The notes below the pieces were generated by a model that saw only the letters and a program-made list of their open reading frames with translations, was not told where the DNA came from and did no database searches. The position numbers and the translations under genes were made by a program. A stretch of DNA of 64,000 bases. Source: Polynucleobacter campilacus. Its GTDB lineage: Bacteria; Pseudomonadota; Gammaproteobacteria; Burkholderiales; Burkholderiaceae. This document shows, piece by piece, positions 57,661 through 64,000 of this stretch (the stretch's first letter is position 1; every line of letters begins with the position of its first letter). The stretch is from positions 526,821 to 590,820 of the forward strand of contig NZ_NGUP01000001.1 in assembly GCF_002206625.1 (NCBI RefSeq), given 5' to 3'.

Positions 57661-57828
57661 CTATCGCCCGCGGCCAGCCTTACGCATCATGCCTTTTCCG
57701 CCGCCAAAGCCAGCCTGAGGCCTTCCAGCCGGTCCAGATGGACCTTTGGGTGCTGGTGGCCTAGCCGGGGGCTTGGCAACTACTGGCTTAGCTGGGTTTT
57801 TTGGGTCTGTTTTCTTATCGTCAGTCAC
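57661..57828 (-). CDS. Small Pro/Gly/Lys-rich protein (55 aa), unknown function
   Basis: A 55-residue frame from a GTG at 57828 with GGAG about 6 nt upstream, ending in TAG at 57661. It begins TDDKKTDPKNPAKP and is rich in Pro, Lys, Ala and Gly throughout; the last 20 residues are Gly- and Arg-rich with GFGGGKGMMRKAGRGR. The composition suggests an intrinsically disordered, basic, nucleic-acid-binding protein. No function is recognised. It is antisense to a spurious upstream extension of the M50 gene on the other strand. Confidence 0.6.
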   Translation of the reverse strand: MTDDKKTDPKNPAKPVVAKPPARPPAPKGPSGPAGRPQAGFGGGKGMMRKAGRGR

Positions 57829-57856
57829 TTTTAGCTCCTATAGATATCATATTGCC

Positions 57857-58519
57857 ATGATTACTGACTATTCTATCCAAGCTATCGCTATTAATGCGAT
57901 TCCTCTGATTTTTGCCATCACGATCCATGAAGCAGCCCATGGCTACGCTGCTCGTAAGTTTGGGGATAACACCGCCTACATGCTGGGCAGGGTTAGCTTA
58001 AACCCCGCTAAACATATCGATCCTGTGGGTACCATCTTAATTCCACTGGCTTTGATATTGACTGGATCACCTTTTTTAGTGGGTTATGCCAAACCGGTAC
58101 CGGTGAATTTTGGACGCTTGCGCAACCCCAGAATCGACTCCATTTGGGTAGCTTTAGCTGGCCCAGGATCTAACTTTATTCAGGCCCTCATCTGGGCAGT
58201 ATTACTCATTGTCTTGGTGGGCTTTGGGATCGATGAAAAATTTTTAATCTCCATGGCGCAAGCTGGAATTCTATGGAATCTGGGCTTATTGGTTTTTAAC
58301 CTCTTCCCACTCCCCCCGCTAGATGGTGGCCGCATTCTATCTAGCATGCTACCAGCGCGCCAATCGATTGCTTTAGGAAAACTGGAGCCTTGGGGCTTTT
58401 TTATTGTCTTAGCCCTAGTTTTTACCGGCATCATCGGTAGTCTTTGGATGGAGCCGCTGATGGCCCTCTTCAAATCAGTGATCTACGCTCTCACCCTCCT
58501 CCTGCAAATGCTCTTCTAG
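57857..58519 (+). CDS. Site-2 protease family (M50) membrane metalloprotease
   Basis: A 220-residue membrane zinc protease. The HEAAH motif is at residues 24-28 in the first hydrophobic region, and the NLFPLPPLDGGRIL segment near residue 150 carries the Asp ligand. I start at the ATG at 57857; the frame is open to 57746 but that part is Gly-rich low-complexity sequence that mirrors the antisense small gene. Such rhomboid-unrelated proteases cut within membranes; this short form lacks PDZ domains and its substrate is unknown. Confidence 0.9.
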   Translation: MITDYSIQAIAINAIPLIFAITIHEAAHGYAARKFGDNTAYMLGRVSLNPAKHIDPVGTILIPLALILTGSPFLVGYAKPVPVNFGRLRNPRIDSIWVALAGPGSNFIQALIWAVLLIVLVGFGIDEKFLISMAQAGILWNLGLLVFNLFPLPPLDGGRILSSMLPARQSIALGKLEPWGFFIVLALVFTGIIGSLWMEPLMALFKSVIYALTLLLQMLF

Positions 58520-58616
58520 CTTGGCCGTCAAACAAAAGACCTTATTGTGGAGTATGCTAATTCTCAGTAAGCAGCGATTCAGTACCCCTTACATAACTAT
58601 TTATTAGAGGTTTGAT

Positions 58617-59069
58617 ATGAAATTACAAAAGATTGTTTTAGCAACTACTGCAACAGTCCTTACCATTGGCGCAGGCTTTGCTTTTGCTCAATTCCAAAAA
58701 CCAGAAGATGCCATTAAGTATCGTCAGAGTGCGTTCACAGTGATGGGTAACTCCTTTTCAAAAATTGGCGCAGTAGTGAGAGGTGAGGCGCCATTTAATA
58801 AAGATGAAGTAGCGAAGAATGCCGCTATCGTTGCAATGATGTCTACCTTGCCATGGCAAGCATTTGGTCCTGGCACTGAAGGTGGAAAAGCAGAATCTGA
58901 TATTTGGTCAAATAGCGCTAAATTCAAAGCTGCTTCAGAGAGAATGCAACTAGCTGCAGTAGATCTGAATAAAGCTGCTCAATCAGGCGACTTAGATAGT
59001 ATTAAGAAGGCCTTTGGTGCTACAGGAGCAAGTTGCAAGAATTGCCATGATGACTTTAGGAAGAAGTAA
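58617..59069 (+). CDS. Cytochrome c' family protein
   Basis: A 150-residue periplasmic cytochrome with a signal peptide (residues about 1-24, ending FAFAQ). The heme-binding CKNCH is at residues 140-144, at the very C-terminus, as in cytochrome c'/c556 four-helix bundles. The FQKPEDAIKYRQSAFTVMG segment begins the first helix. The function may be electron transfer or binding of NO. It overlaps the convergent cytochrome b561-like gene by 14 bp at the 3' end; the pairing suggests that the two act as redox partners. Confidence 0.92.
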   Translation: MKLQKIVLATTATVLTIGAGFAFAQFQKPEDAIKYRQSAFTVMGNSFSKIGAVVRGEAPFNKDEVAKNAAIVAMMSTLPWQAFGPGTEGGKAESDIWSNSAKFKAASERMQLAAVDLNKAAQSGDLDSIKKAFGATGASCKNCHDDFRKK

Positions 59070-59739
59070 TCAAGTAACCTACTACTACCGCAACTAGACT
59101 CAAGAGCACTAGAGCCATACCGCGTTGTAAGGCTCCATCCTTGGATGCACGACCCAAGTCAGAAGGCAAGTAACTTGCTTCCTCGCTTGGGTCGATTTCT
59201 TTATCGCCACTGATCATTGGTGTAATCAGATCTTCACCCTTGAATGTTTTGTAATAGATGATGGCAGCGATGTGAATAGTCATTAAGGTGTAAATCAGCC
59301 AGTGATTCCAATAATGAACTTTTGAAAGCAATGACACTGTTGAGTTAGAAACATATTTCGCAAAAGGTCCCTGAAAGGCAATCTCATCATCCACAAACAA
59401 GCCCGTGAGGACTTGCACACTCAGAACCAAAAGCAATGCAAATACAGATAGTGCGCCTAGAGGGTTATGTCCTAAAACGTTCGGCGCTTTACCTTGAAGG
59501 TAATTGAGAGTCTGCTCAAGATTCGGGAAGAACGAACTAAAACGCGCATGTGTCGAGCCCATAAAGCCCCAAGTGATTCGGAAGATCAATAAGGTCAACA
59601 CACTGTAACCAAAGTAAGCATGCCATTGCATTGCATTGCCGCCAAGATTGACGCTGGTGATGCTACCGATAATGCAGAGTACTAATAGCCAGTGAAAGAG
59701 ACGAATGGGCAAATCCCAGACACGAATGATTTTCTTCAT
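59056..59739 (-). CDS. Cytochrome b561-like membrane protein
   Basis: A 227-residue di-heme-type membrane protein of the Ni/Fe-hydrogenase b-type/cytochrome b561 family. The DLPIRLFHWLLVLCIIGSI start, GNAMQWHAYFGYSVLTLL and SKVHYWNHWLIYTLMTIHIA carry the probable heme-ligand His residues, in four hydrophobic segments. The C-terminal hydrophobic segment follows a charged loop. The family moves electrons between membrane quinol and periplasmic cytochromes. It overlaps the cytochrome c' gene by 14 bp, convergent. Confidence 0.9.
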   Translation of the reverse strand: MKKIIRVWDLPIRLFHWLLVLCIIGSITSVNLGGNAMQWHAYFGYSVLTLLIFRITWGFMGSTHARFSSFFPNLEQTLNYLQGKAPNVLGHNPLGALSVFALLLVLSVQVLTGLFVDDEIAFQGPFAKYVSNSTVSLLSKVHYWNHWLIYTLMTIHIAAIIYYKTFKGEDLITPMISGDKEIDPSEEASYLPSDLGRASKDGALQRGMALVLLSLVAVVVGYLITSS

Positions 59740-59768
59740 GTCTTAAGGATAAGGCAAAACAACGGTAT

Positions 59769-60710
59769 TTATTTGATCTGCGGCAAGTCTTTTTGGATAA
59801 TTTTTAATCCCGCACGCAAAGCCTCTTGATAGCGCTCACGTTCGGCTTTAATCGTTTCAGCAGTCCAAGAAAAAAATCCTTCTCCAGTCTTCATGCCAAA
59901 CTTTCCGCTAGCTACGCGCTCACTCACGCACTTAGCAATATTAGGTGAGTTGTTCAAAGTAGGGTAAATCTTCGTGCCCCCAGCAGCATGGATCTCAAGC
60001 CCTGCATGATCCCGCTGCATAGCAGGTCCAGCTGCAATGTAGCGAAAGCCAAAACCAAAGCGAACTGCCTTGTCGATATCCTCAAGACTACAAACGCCTT
60101 CGTCCACCATTGAAAAGGCTTCGCGTGATAAAGCATGCTGTAAACGATTGGCTAAAAATCCTGGTAAATCTTTTTTCACGACTACTGGAACCATGCCGCA
60201 GGCAGTCATCAACCTTGTCAAACTTTCACCCACCAATGGAGAAGTCTTTGCTCCATAAACTACTTCTACACAGGGCACTAGATGCGCTGGCATAAAAAAA
60301 TGTAAGCCAATCATTCGTGCTGCAGTTTTTAAACCATCTGCAATTTCACTAATGGGAAAGCTAGTACTGTTGCTAGCCAATACCGCTTCAGGCTTGGCAT
60401 ATTTTTCTAGCTTCGCAAATAGTTCTTGTTTGATGTCTAGACGCTCTGGTACACACTCAATGACCAGATCAATATCAGACCAATCAACCTCCTCAAGAGA
60501 GCCTGCGACACTTAATAGGTGAATGCGGTTTTCATAGCCAAGCTCAGTCATTGTGTTGCTAAAGTAATCTGGCAATAGGGCACGACGCTCTGTGGTCGGT
60601 TCCACCACTTGAACAGCACAACCTCCTCGAGCACAGACTGCAGCTACGTCCGCACCCATCGTGCCGCCGCCGACGATCACTACCTTGGTTTCAGCTGGGG
60701 TAAACAACAT
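59769..60710 (-). CDS. 3-hydroxyacyl-CoA dehydrogenase family protein
   Basis: A 313-residue enzyme. I chose the ATG at 60710, preceded by AGGAGA with 7-nt spacing; a frame open to 60830 is not supported by sequence. The NAD-binding VVIVGGGTMGADVAAVCARG is at the N-terminus, followed by LASNSTSFPISEIADGLKTA and GLHFFMPAHLVPCVEVVYGA, and C-terminal GFGFRYIAAGPAMQRDHAGL. It resembles 3-hydroxybutyryl-CoA dehydrogenase or L-carnitine/L-gulonate dehydrogenases. The substrate cannot be fixed. Divergent from the hydroxyacid dehydrogenase gene. Confidence 0.9.
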   Translation of the reverse strand: MLFTPAETKVVIVGGGTMGADVAAVCARGGCAVQVVEPTTERRALLPDYFSNTMTELGYENRIHLLSVAGSLEEVDWSDIDLVIECVPERLDIKQELFAKLEKYAKPEAVLASNSTSFPISEIADGLKTAARMIGLHFFMPAHLVPCVEVVYGAKTSPLVGESLTRLMTACGMVPVVVKKDLPGFLANRLQHALSREAFSMVDEGVCSLEDIDKAVRFGFGFRYIAAGPAMQRDHAGLEIHAAGGTKIYPTLNNSPNIAKCVSERVASGKFGMKTGEGFFSWTAETIKAERERYQEALRAGLKIIQKDLPQIK

Positions 60711-60794
60711 TACATATTCTCCTGAAGGGGCAGACTTTTCATTGAAAATCCACATACAATGGGGGTCATTATTCAATAAAAAACATAGTGAGAC

Positions 60795-61724
60795 ATGATT
60801 CCCGTCAATTCGGTGCTGCAGGTCGGCCATTTCCCTGAATTAATGCAGGCAGAAATCGATCGTCGCTTTACCCCCACCCTCCATCTAGATCTTCAAGTTC
60901 CTCCGCCTGGCGGCCAGTTTGAGGCTATCTTGCTGCGTTCTAATACCAAACTACCTGAGGCCTTAATTAAGCAAATCCCCAGCATTCGGATGGTTGCCAC
61001 TTGTGGGGTTGGCTACGACAACCTACCTCTGACATACCTTAAAGAGCACGGTATCAAAGCCAGCAACACCCCAGGCGTCCTTAATGATGCCGTTTGCGAA
61101 CTGGCTATTGGAATGATGCTAGGACTTCTTCGCCGTATTCCTGAATCTGAGGCCTTTATCAAAAGCGGCGGCTGGTCCAAAGCGCCATTTAAGTTAGCGA
61201 CTACTCTTGCTGGAAAGAAGGTTGGCATTGTGGGTATGGGTCGCATTGGCCAGGATTTAGCCAAACGACTAGAGCCTTTTAAGGTTGAAATTGCCTACAG
61301 TGGTCCCAGCCCCAAGCAGGTAGCCTACACCTACTATCCCAATATCCTAGATTTAGCCCAAAACAGTGATGTCCTCTTCTTGGCCTGCCCAGCCACCCCC
61401 GATACATACAAAATCGTGAATGCTCAGGTTCTAGAAGCAATGGGTCCAACTGCTTTTTTAATCAACATAGCCCGTGGCAGTGTAGTAGATGAAGAGGCTC
61501 TTTTATATGCACTGCAACATAAAAAGATTGCTGGCGCTGCCCTGGATGTTTTTGAGAATGAGCCCAACCCCAATAAGGGCTTCTTAAGCCTTGATAATGT
61601 TTTACTCACACCGCATATCGGTAGCGCCACCACAGAAACACGGATAGCAATGACCAATTTAGCTGTAGATAATTTAGAAGCTTTTTTTGCAAAACAACCA
61701 CTTCCATCAGAAGTGTCTATTTAA
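60795..61724 (+). CDS. D-2-hydroxyacid dehydrogenase family protein
   Basis: A 309-residue NAD(P)-dependent dehydrogenase. The Rossmann motif VGIVGMGRIGQDLAKRLEPF is at about residues 143-162. Catalytic Arg, Glu and His are seen in INIARGSVVDEEALLYAL, ALDVFENEPNPNKG and LLTPHIGSATTETRIAM. It fits the glyoxylate/hydroxypyruvate reductase subgroup. It starts a plus-strand run with a DapA-family aldolase and a TAXI-TRAP system, 12 bp before the former, divergent from the hydroxyacyl-CoA dehydrogenase. Confidence 0.92.
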   Translation: MIPVNSVLQVGHFPELMQAEIDRRFTPTLHLDLQVPPPGGQFEAILLRSNTKLPEALIKQIPSIRMVATCGVGYDNLPLTYLKEHGIKASNTPGVLNDAVCELAIGMMLGLLRRIPESEAFIKSGGWSKAPFKLATTLAGKKVGIVGMGRIGQDLAKRLEPFKVEIAYSGPSPKQVAYTYYPNILDLAQNSDVLFLACPATPDTYKIVNAQVLEAMGPTAFLINIARGSVVDEEALLYALQHKKIAGAALDVFENEPNPNKGFLSLDNVLLTPHIGSATTETRIAMTNLAVDNLEAFFAKQPLPSEVSI

Positions 61725-61736
61725 AACGGAGTCAGC

Positions 61737-62663
61737 ATGACCATTTCTTTAATTCCATCCACACTGCCTGCAGTGTTATCTCCTGTATTAACCCCATTTA
61801 AAGCAGATAGCACACCAGACGCACAAAAATTACTCAAGCAATGCAAATGGCTATCAGCAAATGGCGTTGGTCAGGCGATCTTTGGCACGAACTCCGAAGC
61901 AAATTCGATGTCTGCTACACAAAAGATGAATACGCTCACTGCACTGATTGAGGGCGGTTTAAACCCTGAGCATATGATGCCGGGCACTGGCTCAACTTCT
62001 GTTGAGAGCACCTATCGGATGACTGCTCATGCCTTAAGTCATAAATGCGCGGGTGTGTTGATGTTGCCGCCGTTCTACTACAAAGATATTACGGACGATG
62101 GTCTGTTTGCTTACTTTTCTGAAGTGATTCAAAGAATGGGCAACTCCGCATTGCAAATTTATATTTACAACATACCGCCTGTCACCAAAATCAATTTAAG
62201 CCTTTCATTGCTAGAGCGCTTAATTAAAGAGTACCCAAAAACTGTCGTAGGCATGAAAGACAGCTCTGGTGATTGGGAATATACCGAATCTGTGATTAAG
62301 CTATTAGCCCCTTCCGGCTTTCGCGTCTACGCCGGCAGTGAAACATTTCTCATGCGCACCTTACGTGCTGGTGGCGTTGGCTGTATTTCTGCTACCGCAA
62401 ACGTCAATCCAAAAGCAATTGCTGATGTAGCGGCGCACTGGAGAGAATCTAATGCTGATGAACGCCAAGCAGATTTAGACAAAGTACGCGCTGTTTTTGC
62501 CCATTACCAAATGATTGCTGGCATGAAAACTGCTGTTGCACACTTTAGTAAAGATCCTGAGTGGTTGCGAGTACGCCCACCACTCATGCAATTGAGCGCT
62601 GATCAACAGGCTAAATTATTAAGTGAGCTCAAAGCAATTAATTTCAGTATGCCAGGTCTTTAA
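61737..62663 (+). CDS. Dihydrodipicolinate synthase family aldolase
   Basis: A 308-residue TIM-barrel class I aldolase. Motifs are VLSPVLTPFKADSTPDAQKL, FGTNSEANSMSATQKMNTL, and YIYNIPPVTKINLSLSLLER with the Tyr of the family, then VVGMKDSSGDWEYTESVIKL, where Lys forms the Schiff base. The protein is DapA-like, but the operon with TRAP uptake and hydroxyacid dehydrogenase suggests a catabolic aldolase (for example on a keto acid or sialic-acid-type substrate), not lysine synthesis. The exact reaction is unknown. Confidence 0.88.
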   Translation: MTISLIPSTLPAVLSPVLTPFKADSTPDAQKLLKQCKWLSANGVGQAIFGTNSEANSMSATQKMNTLTALIEGGLNPEHMMPGTGSTSVESTYRMTAHALSHKCAGVLMLPPFYYKDITDDGLFAYFSEVIQRMGNSALQIYIYNIPPVTKINLSLSLLERLIKEYPKTVVGMKDSSGDWEYTESVIKLLAPSGFRVYAGSETFLMRTLRAGGVGCISATANVNPKAIADVAAHWRESNADERQADLDKVRAVFAHYQMIAGMKTAVAHFSKDPEWLRVRPPLMQLSADQQAKLLSELKAINFSMPGL

Positions 62664-62690
62664 TTCAATTCAACATTATTAGGAGACAAA

Positions 62691-63641
62691 ATGAAACTAC
62701 TTAAAATCATGGTGCTTTCTCTCAGCTTCTTGTGGGCAAGTGCACAAGCACAGAATCTTTCCATTGCAACCGGTGGTACTGGAGGCGTTTATTACCCAAT
62801 GGGTGGAGGCCTAGCCTCAGTCCTATCCAAGCATGTTCCAGGCATGTCAGCGACTGCTGAAGTTACAGGTGGTTCAGTTGATAACTTAAAACTGATTGGC
62901 ACTGGCAAACCTTACGTTGGCTTCTCAATGGCTGATGCTGCTAAAGATGCTAAAGATGGTGAGGATAAATTTAAGGATAAGCCAATAGATTTGCGCAATT
63001 TACTCATCCTGTATCCAAACCTGATGCACGTTGCTACTGTGGAATCGACTGGTATTAAGACCATGAAAGATTTAAAAGGTAAGCGCGTAAGTACAGGCTC
63101 GCCAGGCAGTGCGACTGAAGTCATGGCATTTCGCTTGCTTGAGGCTGCCGGTCTAGATAAGGACAAGGACGTTAAGCGTGAGCGCTTGAGCGTTGCAGAA
63201 TCTGTCAACGCAGTAAAAGATCGCAAGATTGATGCTTTCTTTTGGGTAGGTGGTTTACCAACTGCAGCAGTGACTGATCTTGCAAACAGCCCTGGTATGA
63301 AAATTGTGATGGTAGACACTGCTGCTGAAGTTCCTGCTATGAATAAGAAATATGGCAACCTTTACTTTCCATCCCTAATTACTAAACAAACTTATAGCGG
63401 TATGGAGAAAGACAATAATGTTGCAGCAGTTGCAAACTTATTGGTTGTAAATGCTTCTATGTCTGATGCAGAGGCATACAAAATTGTCAAAGCCATTTTT
63501 GATAATCAGCTCGAACTAGTCCGCTCACATGCTGAGTACAGAAATATCAAGCTAGAGAGCCAAAAAGCGAATGCCTCACCGATTGCCTATCATCCAGGTG
63601 CGCTGAAGTACTTTAAAGAAAAAGGTATCAAAGTTAATTAA
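62691..63641 (+). CDS. TAXI family TRAP transporter substrate-binding protein
   Basis: A 316-residue periplasmic binding protein with a signal peptide (residues 1-20, ending SAQAQN). The TAXI features are IATGGTGGVYYPMGGGLASV near the N-terminus, VSTGSPGSATEVMAFRLLEA, and KIDAFFWVGGLPTAAVTDLA. It delivers a carboxylate such as glutamate or another small acid to the TRAP permease encoded next. A ribosome binding site AGGAGA precedes the ATG. The hairpin after the gene may keep its mRNA more abundant than the permease mRNA. Confidence 0.92.
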   Translation: MKLLKIMVLSLSFLWASAQAQNLSIATGGTGGVYYPMGGGLASVLSKHVPGMSATAEVTGGSVDNLKLIGTGKPYVGFSMADAAKDAKDGEDKFKDKPIDLRNLLILYPNLMHVATVESTGIKTMKDLKGKRVSTGSPGSATEVMAFRLLEAAGLDKDKDVKRERLSVAESVNAVKDRKIDAFFWVGGLPTAAVTDLANSPGMKIVMVDTAAEVPAMNKKYGNLYFPSLITKQTYSGMEKDNNVAAVANLLVVNASMSDAEAYKIVKAIFDNQLELVRSHAEYRNIKLESQKANASPIAYHPGALKYFKEKGIKVN

Positions 63642-63649
63642 GCTACATC

Positions 63650-63670
63650 GGGGTGAGTTAATCTCACCCC
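63650..63670 (+). terminator. Hairpin between TAXI binding protein and permease genes
   Basis: GGGGTGAG pairs with CTCACCCC (63650-63657 with 63663-63670) around TTAAT, followed by TTCTGCTTT. The T-run is imperfect, so it may be an attenuator or an mRNA-stabilising stem rather than a full terminator. Confidence 0.55.
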
Positions 63671-63717
63671 TTCTGCTTTAAGATGGCACATAAATATAAA
63701 TATAGACAGGCTAGGCC

Positions 63718-63993
63718 ATGAATCAAAACGTGATTGACAACGAAACCCAAGAAAAATTAGATGCCTTCATTAAGCAAGAGGAAGGCGACTCCAATGATTA
63801 CAAAGGCCTTCTGGCCAAGTTCATTACCTTAGTAGCAGTCGGCATGTCTTTGTTTCATCTTTATGCAGCCTACTCGATTGTTCCAACACAGCAATTGCGT
63901 GTAATTCACGTTGCCTTAGTTTTGTTTTTGGTCTTTTTGAGCTTTCCTATTGCTGCTCGCTTTAAAACACTAAAGTTAATAGTTTTGGGGTAG
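63718..63993 (+). CDS. TRAP transporter permease, N-terminal part (probably interrupted or cut at the window edge)
   Basis: The frame gives only 91 residues: a polar start with QEEGDSNDYKG, then two hydrophobic segments (KFITLVAVGMSLFHLYAAYS and HVALVLFLVFLSFPIAARFK). This is the usual start of a fused DctQM-type TRAP permease of several hundred residues. A stop at 63991 ends it just after IVLG, directly next to TTTTGGGG (63983-63990). One G fewer would continue as IVLGSVL, and one T more would continue as IVFGVVF. Either would keep a hydrophobic segment open to the end of the window. The gene is thus either frameshifted or the sequence has a one-base error here; only 7 bases remain in the window. 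Confidence 0.6.
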   Translation: MNQNVIDNETQEKLDAFIKQEEGDSNDYKGLLAKFITLVAVGMSLFHLYAAYSIVPTQQLRVIHVALVLFLVFLSFPIAARFKTLKLIVLG

Positions 63994-64000
63994 TGTTTTA

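Noticed and set aside
57746..57856. Gly-rich N-terminal extension of the M50 protease
   Set aside because: It is antisense to the small Pro/Gly-rich gene and lies upstream of the conserved start at 57857; its low complexity mirrors the other strand.
1..64000. CRISPR arrays, insertion sequences, prophage or integrative elements
   Set aside because: No direct-repeat arrays, transposase, integrase or phage genes were seen; gene content is chromosomal throughout.

Overview
The window looks like a contiguous piece of a betaproteobacterial chromosome, most probably Polynucleobacter or a close Burkholderiaceae relative. The reasons are the tmRNA tag ANDERYALAA (a betaproteobacterial-type tag), the gene order gyrA-serC-pheA-hisC-tyrA-aroA-cmk-rpsA-ihfB-lapB-ugd-rfaE-rfaD, the many Bug-type periplasmic binding proteins, short intergenic gaps, and a base composition that looks mid-40s % GC by eye. 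I see no insertion sequences, prophage, integrase, CRISPR array or rRNA operon. No stretch longer than about 300 bases lacks a gene or RNA. The genus call is inference.

Layout. 1-9.98 kb is housekeeping: pmbA (cut by the left edge), mog, orn, an M48 protease, rsgA, a CobD/CbiB-AmpE-like protein coupled to a NUDIX hydrolase, and the ribosomal operon rpsP-rimM-trmD-rplS. A META-domain lipoprotein and a frameshifted TM2 membrane protein follow. 9.98-16.2 kb encodes acyl-CoA metabolism (acyl-CoA dehydrogenase, etfA, etfB, AMP-dependent acyl-CoA ligase) and a histone-deacetylase-family amidohydrolase. 16.2-19 kb has a lytic transglycosylase, cysM and a ComEA-like HhH protein. 19.0-24.2 kb is a four-gene minus-strand unit built around a large exported TPR-CHAT (caspase-like) protein; this is the most system-like feature of the window. 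24.3-40.1 kb is a long minus-strand block: ADP-heptose synthesis, ugd, lapB, ihfB, rpsA, cmk, aromatic amino acid, histidine and serine biosynthesis, and gyrA. 40.2-42.8 kb has an OmpA-family protein, ubiG-gph and tmRNA.

42.8-45.8 kb is an iron/heme uptake locus: a TonB-like transducer, a 59-residue HemP and a TonB-dependent receptor. 45.9-57.5 kb holds a methyltransferase, pirin, a carboxymuconolactone decarboxylase-like protein, three Bug binding proteins, a MmgE/PrpD protein, a hydroxyacid dehydrogenase, a two-subunit chromate transporter, crcB and a LigB-type dioxygenase; this is an accessory organic-acid uptake and catabolism region. 57.5-59.7 kb has two very small genes, an M50 protease, a cytochrome c' and a cytochrome b561-like protein. 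59.8-64 kb has a 3-hydroxyacyl-CoA dehydrogenase-like protein, a second hydroxyacid dehydrogenase, a DapA-family aldolase, and a TAXI-TRAP uptake system whose permease runs into the right edge.

Three reading frames (TM2 gene, ugd, TRAP permease) appear interrupted by one-base differences in homopolymers. ugd and the TM2 gene are convincing; the permease is less sure. Whether these are sequence errors, true mutations or slippage sites cannot be decided from sequence alone.
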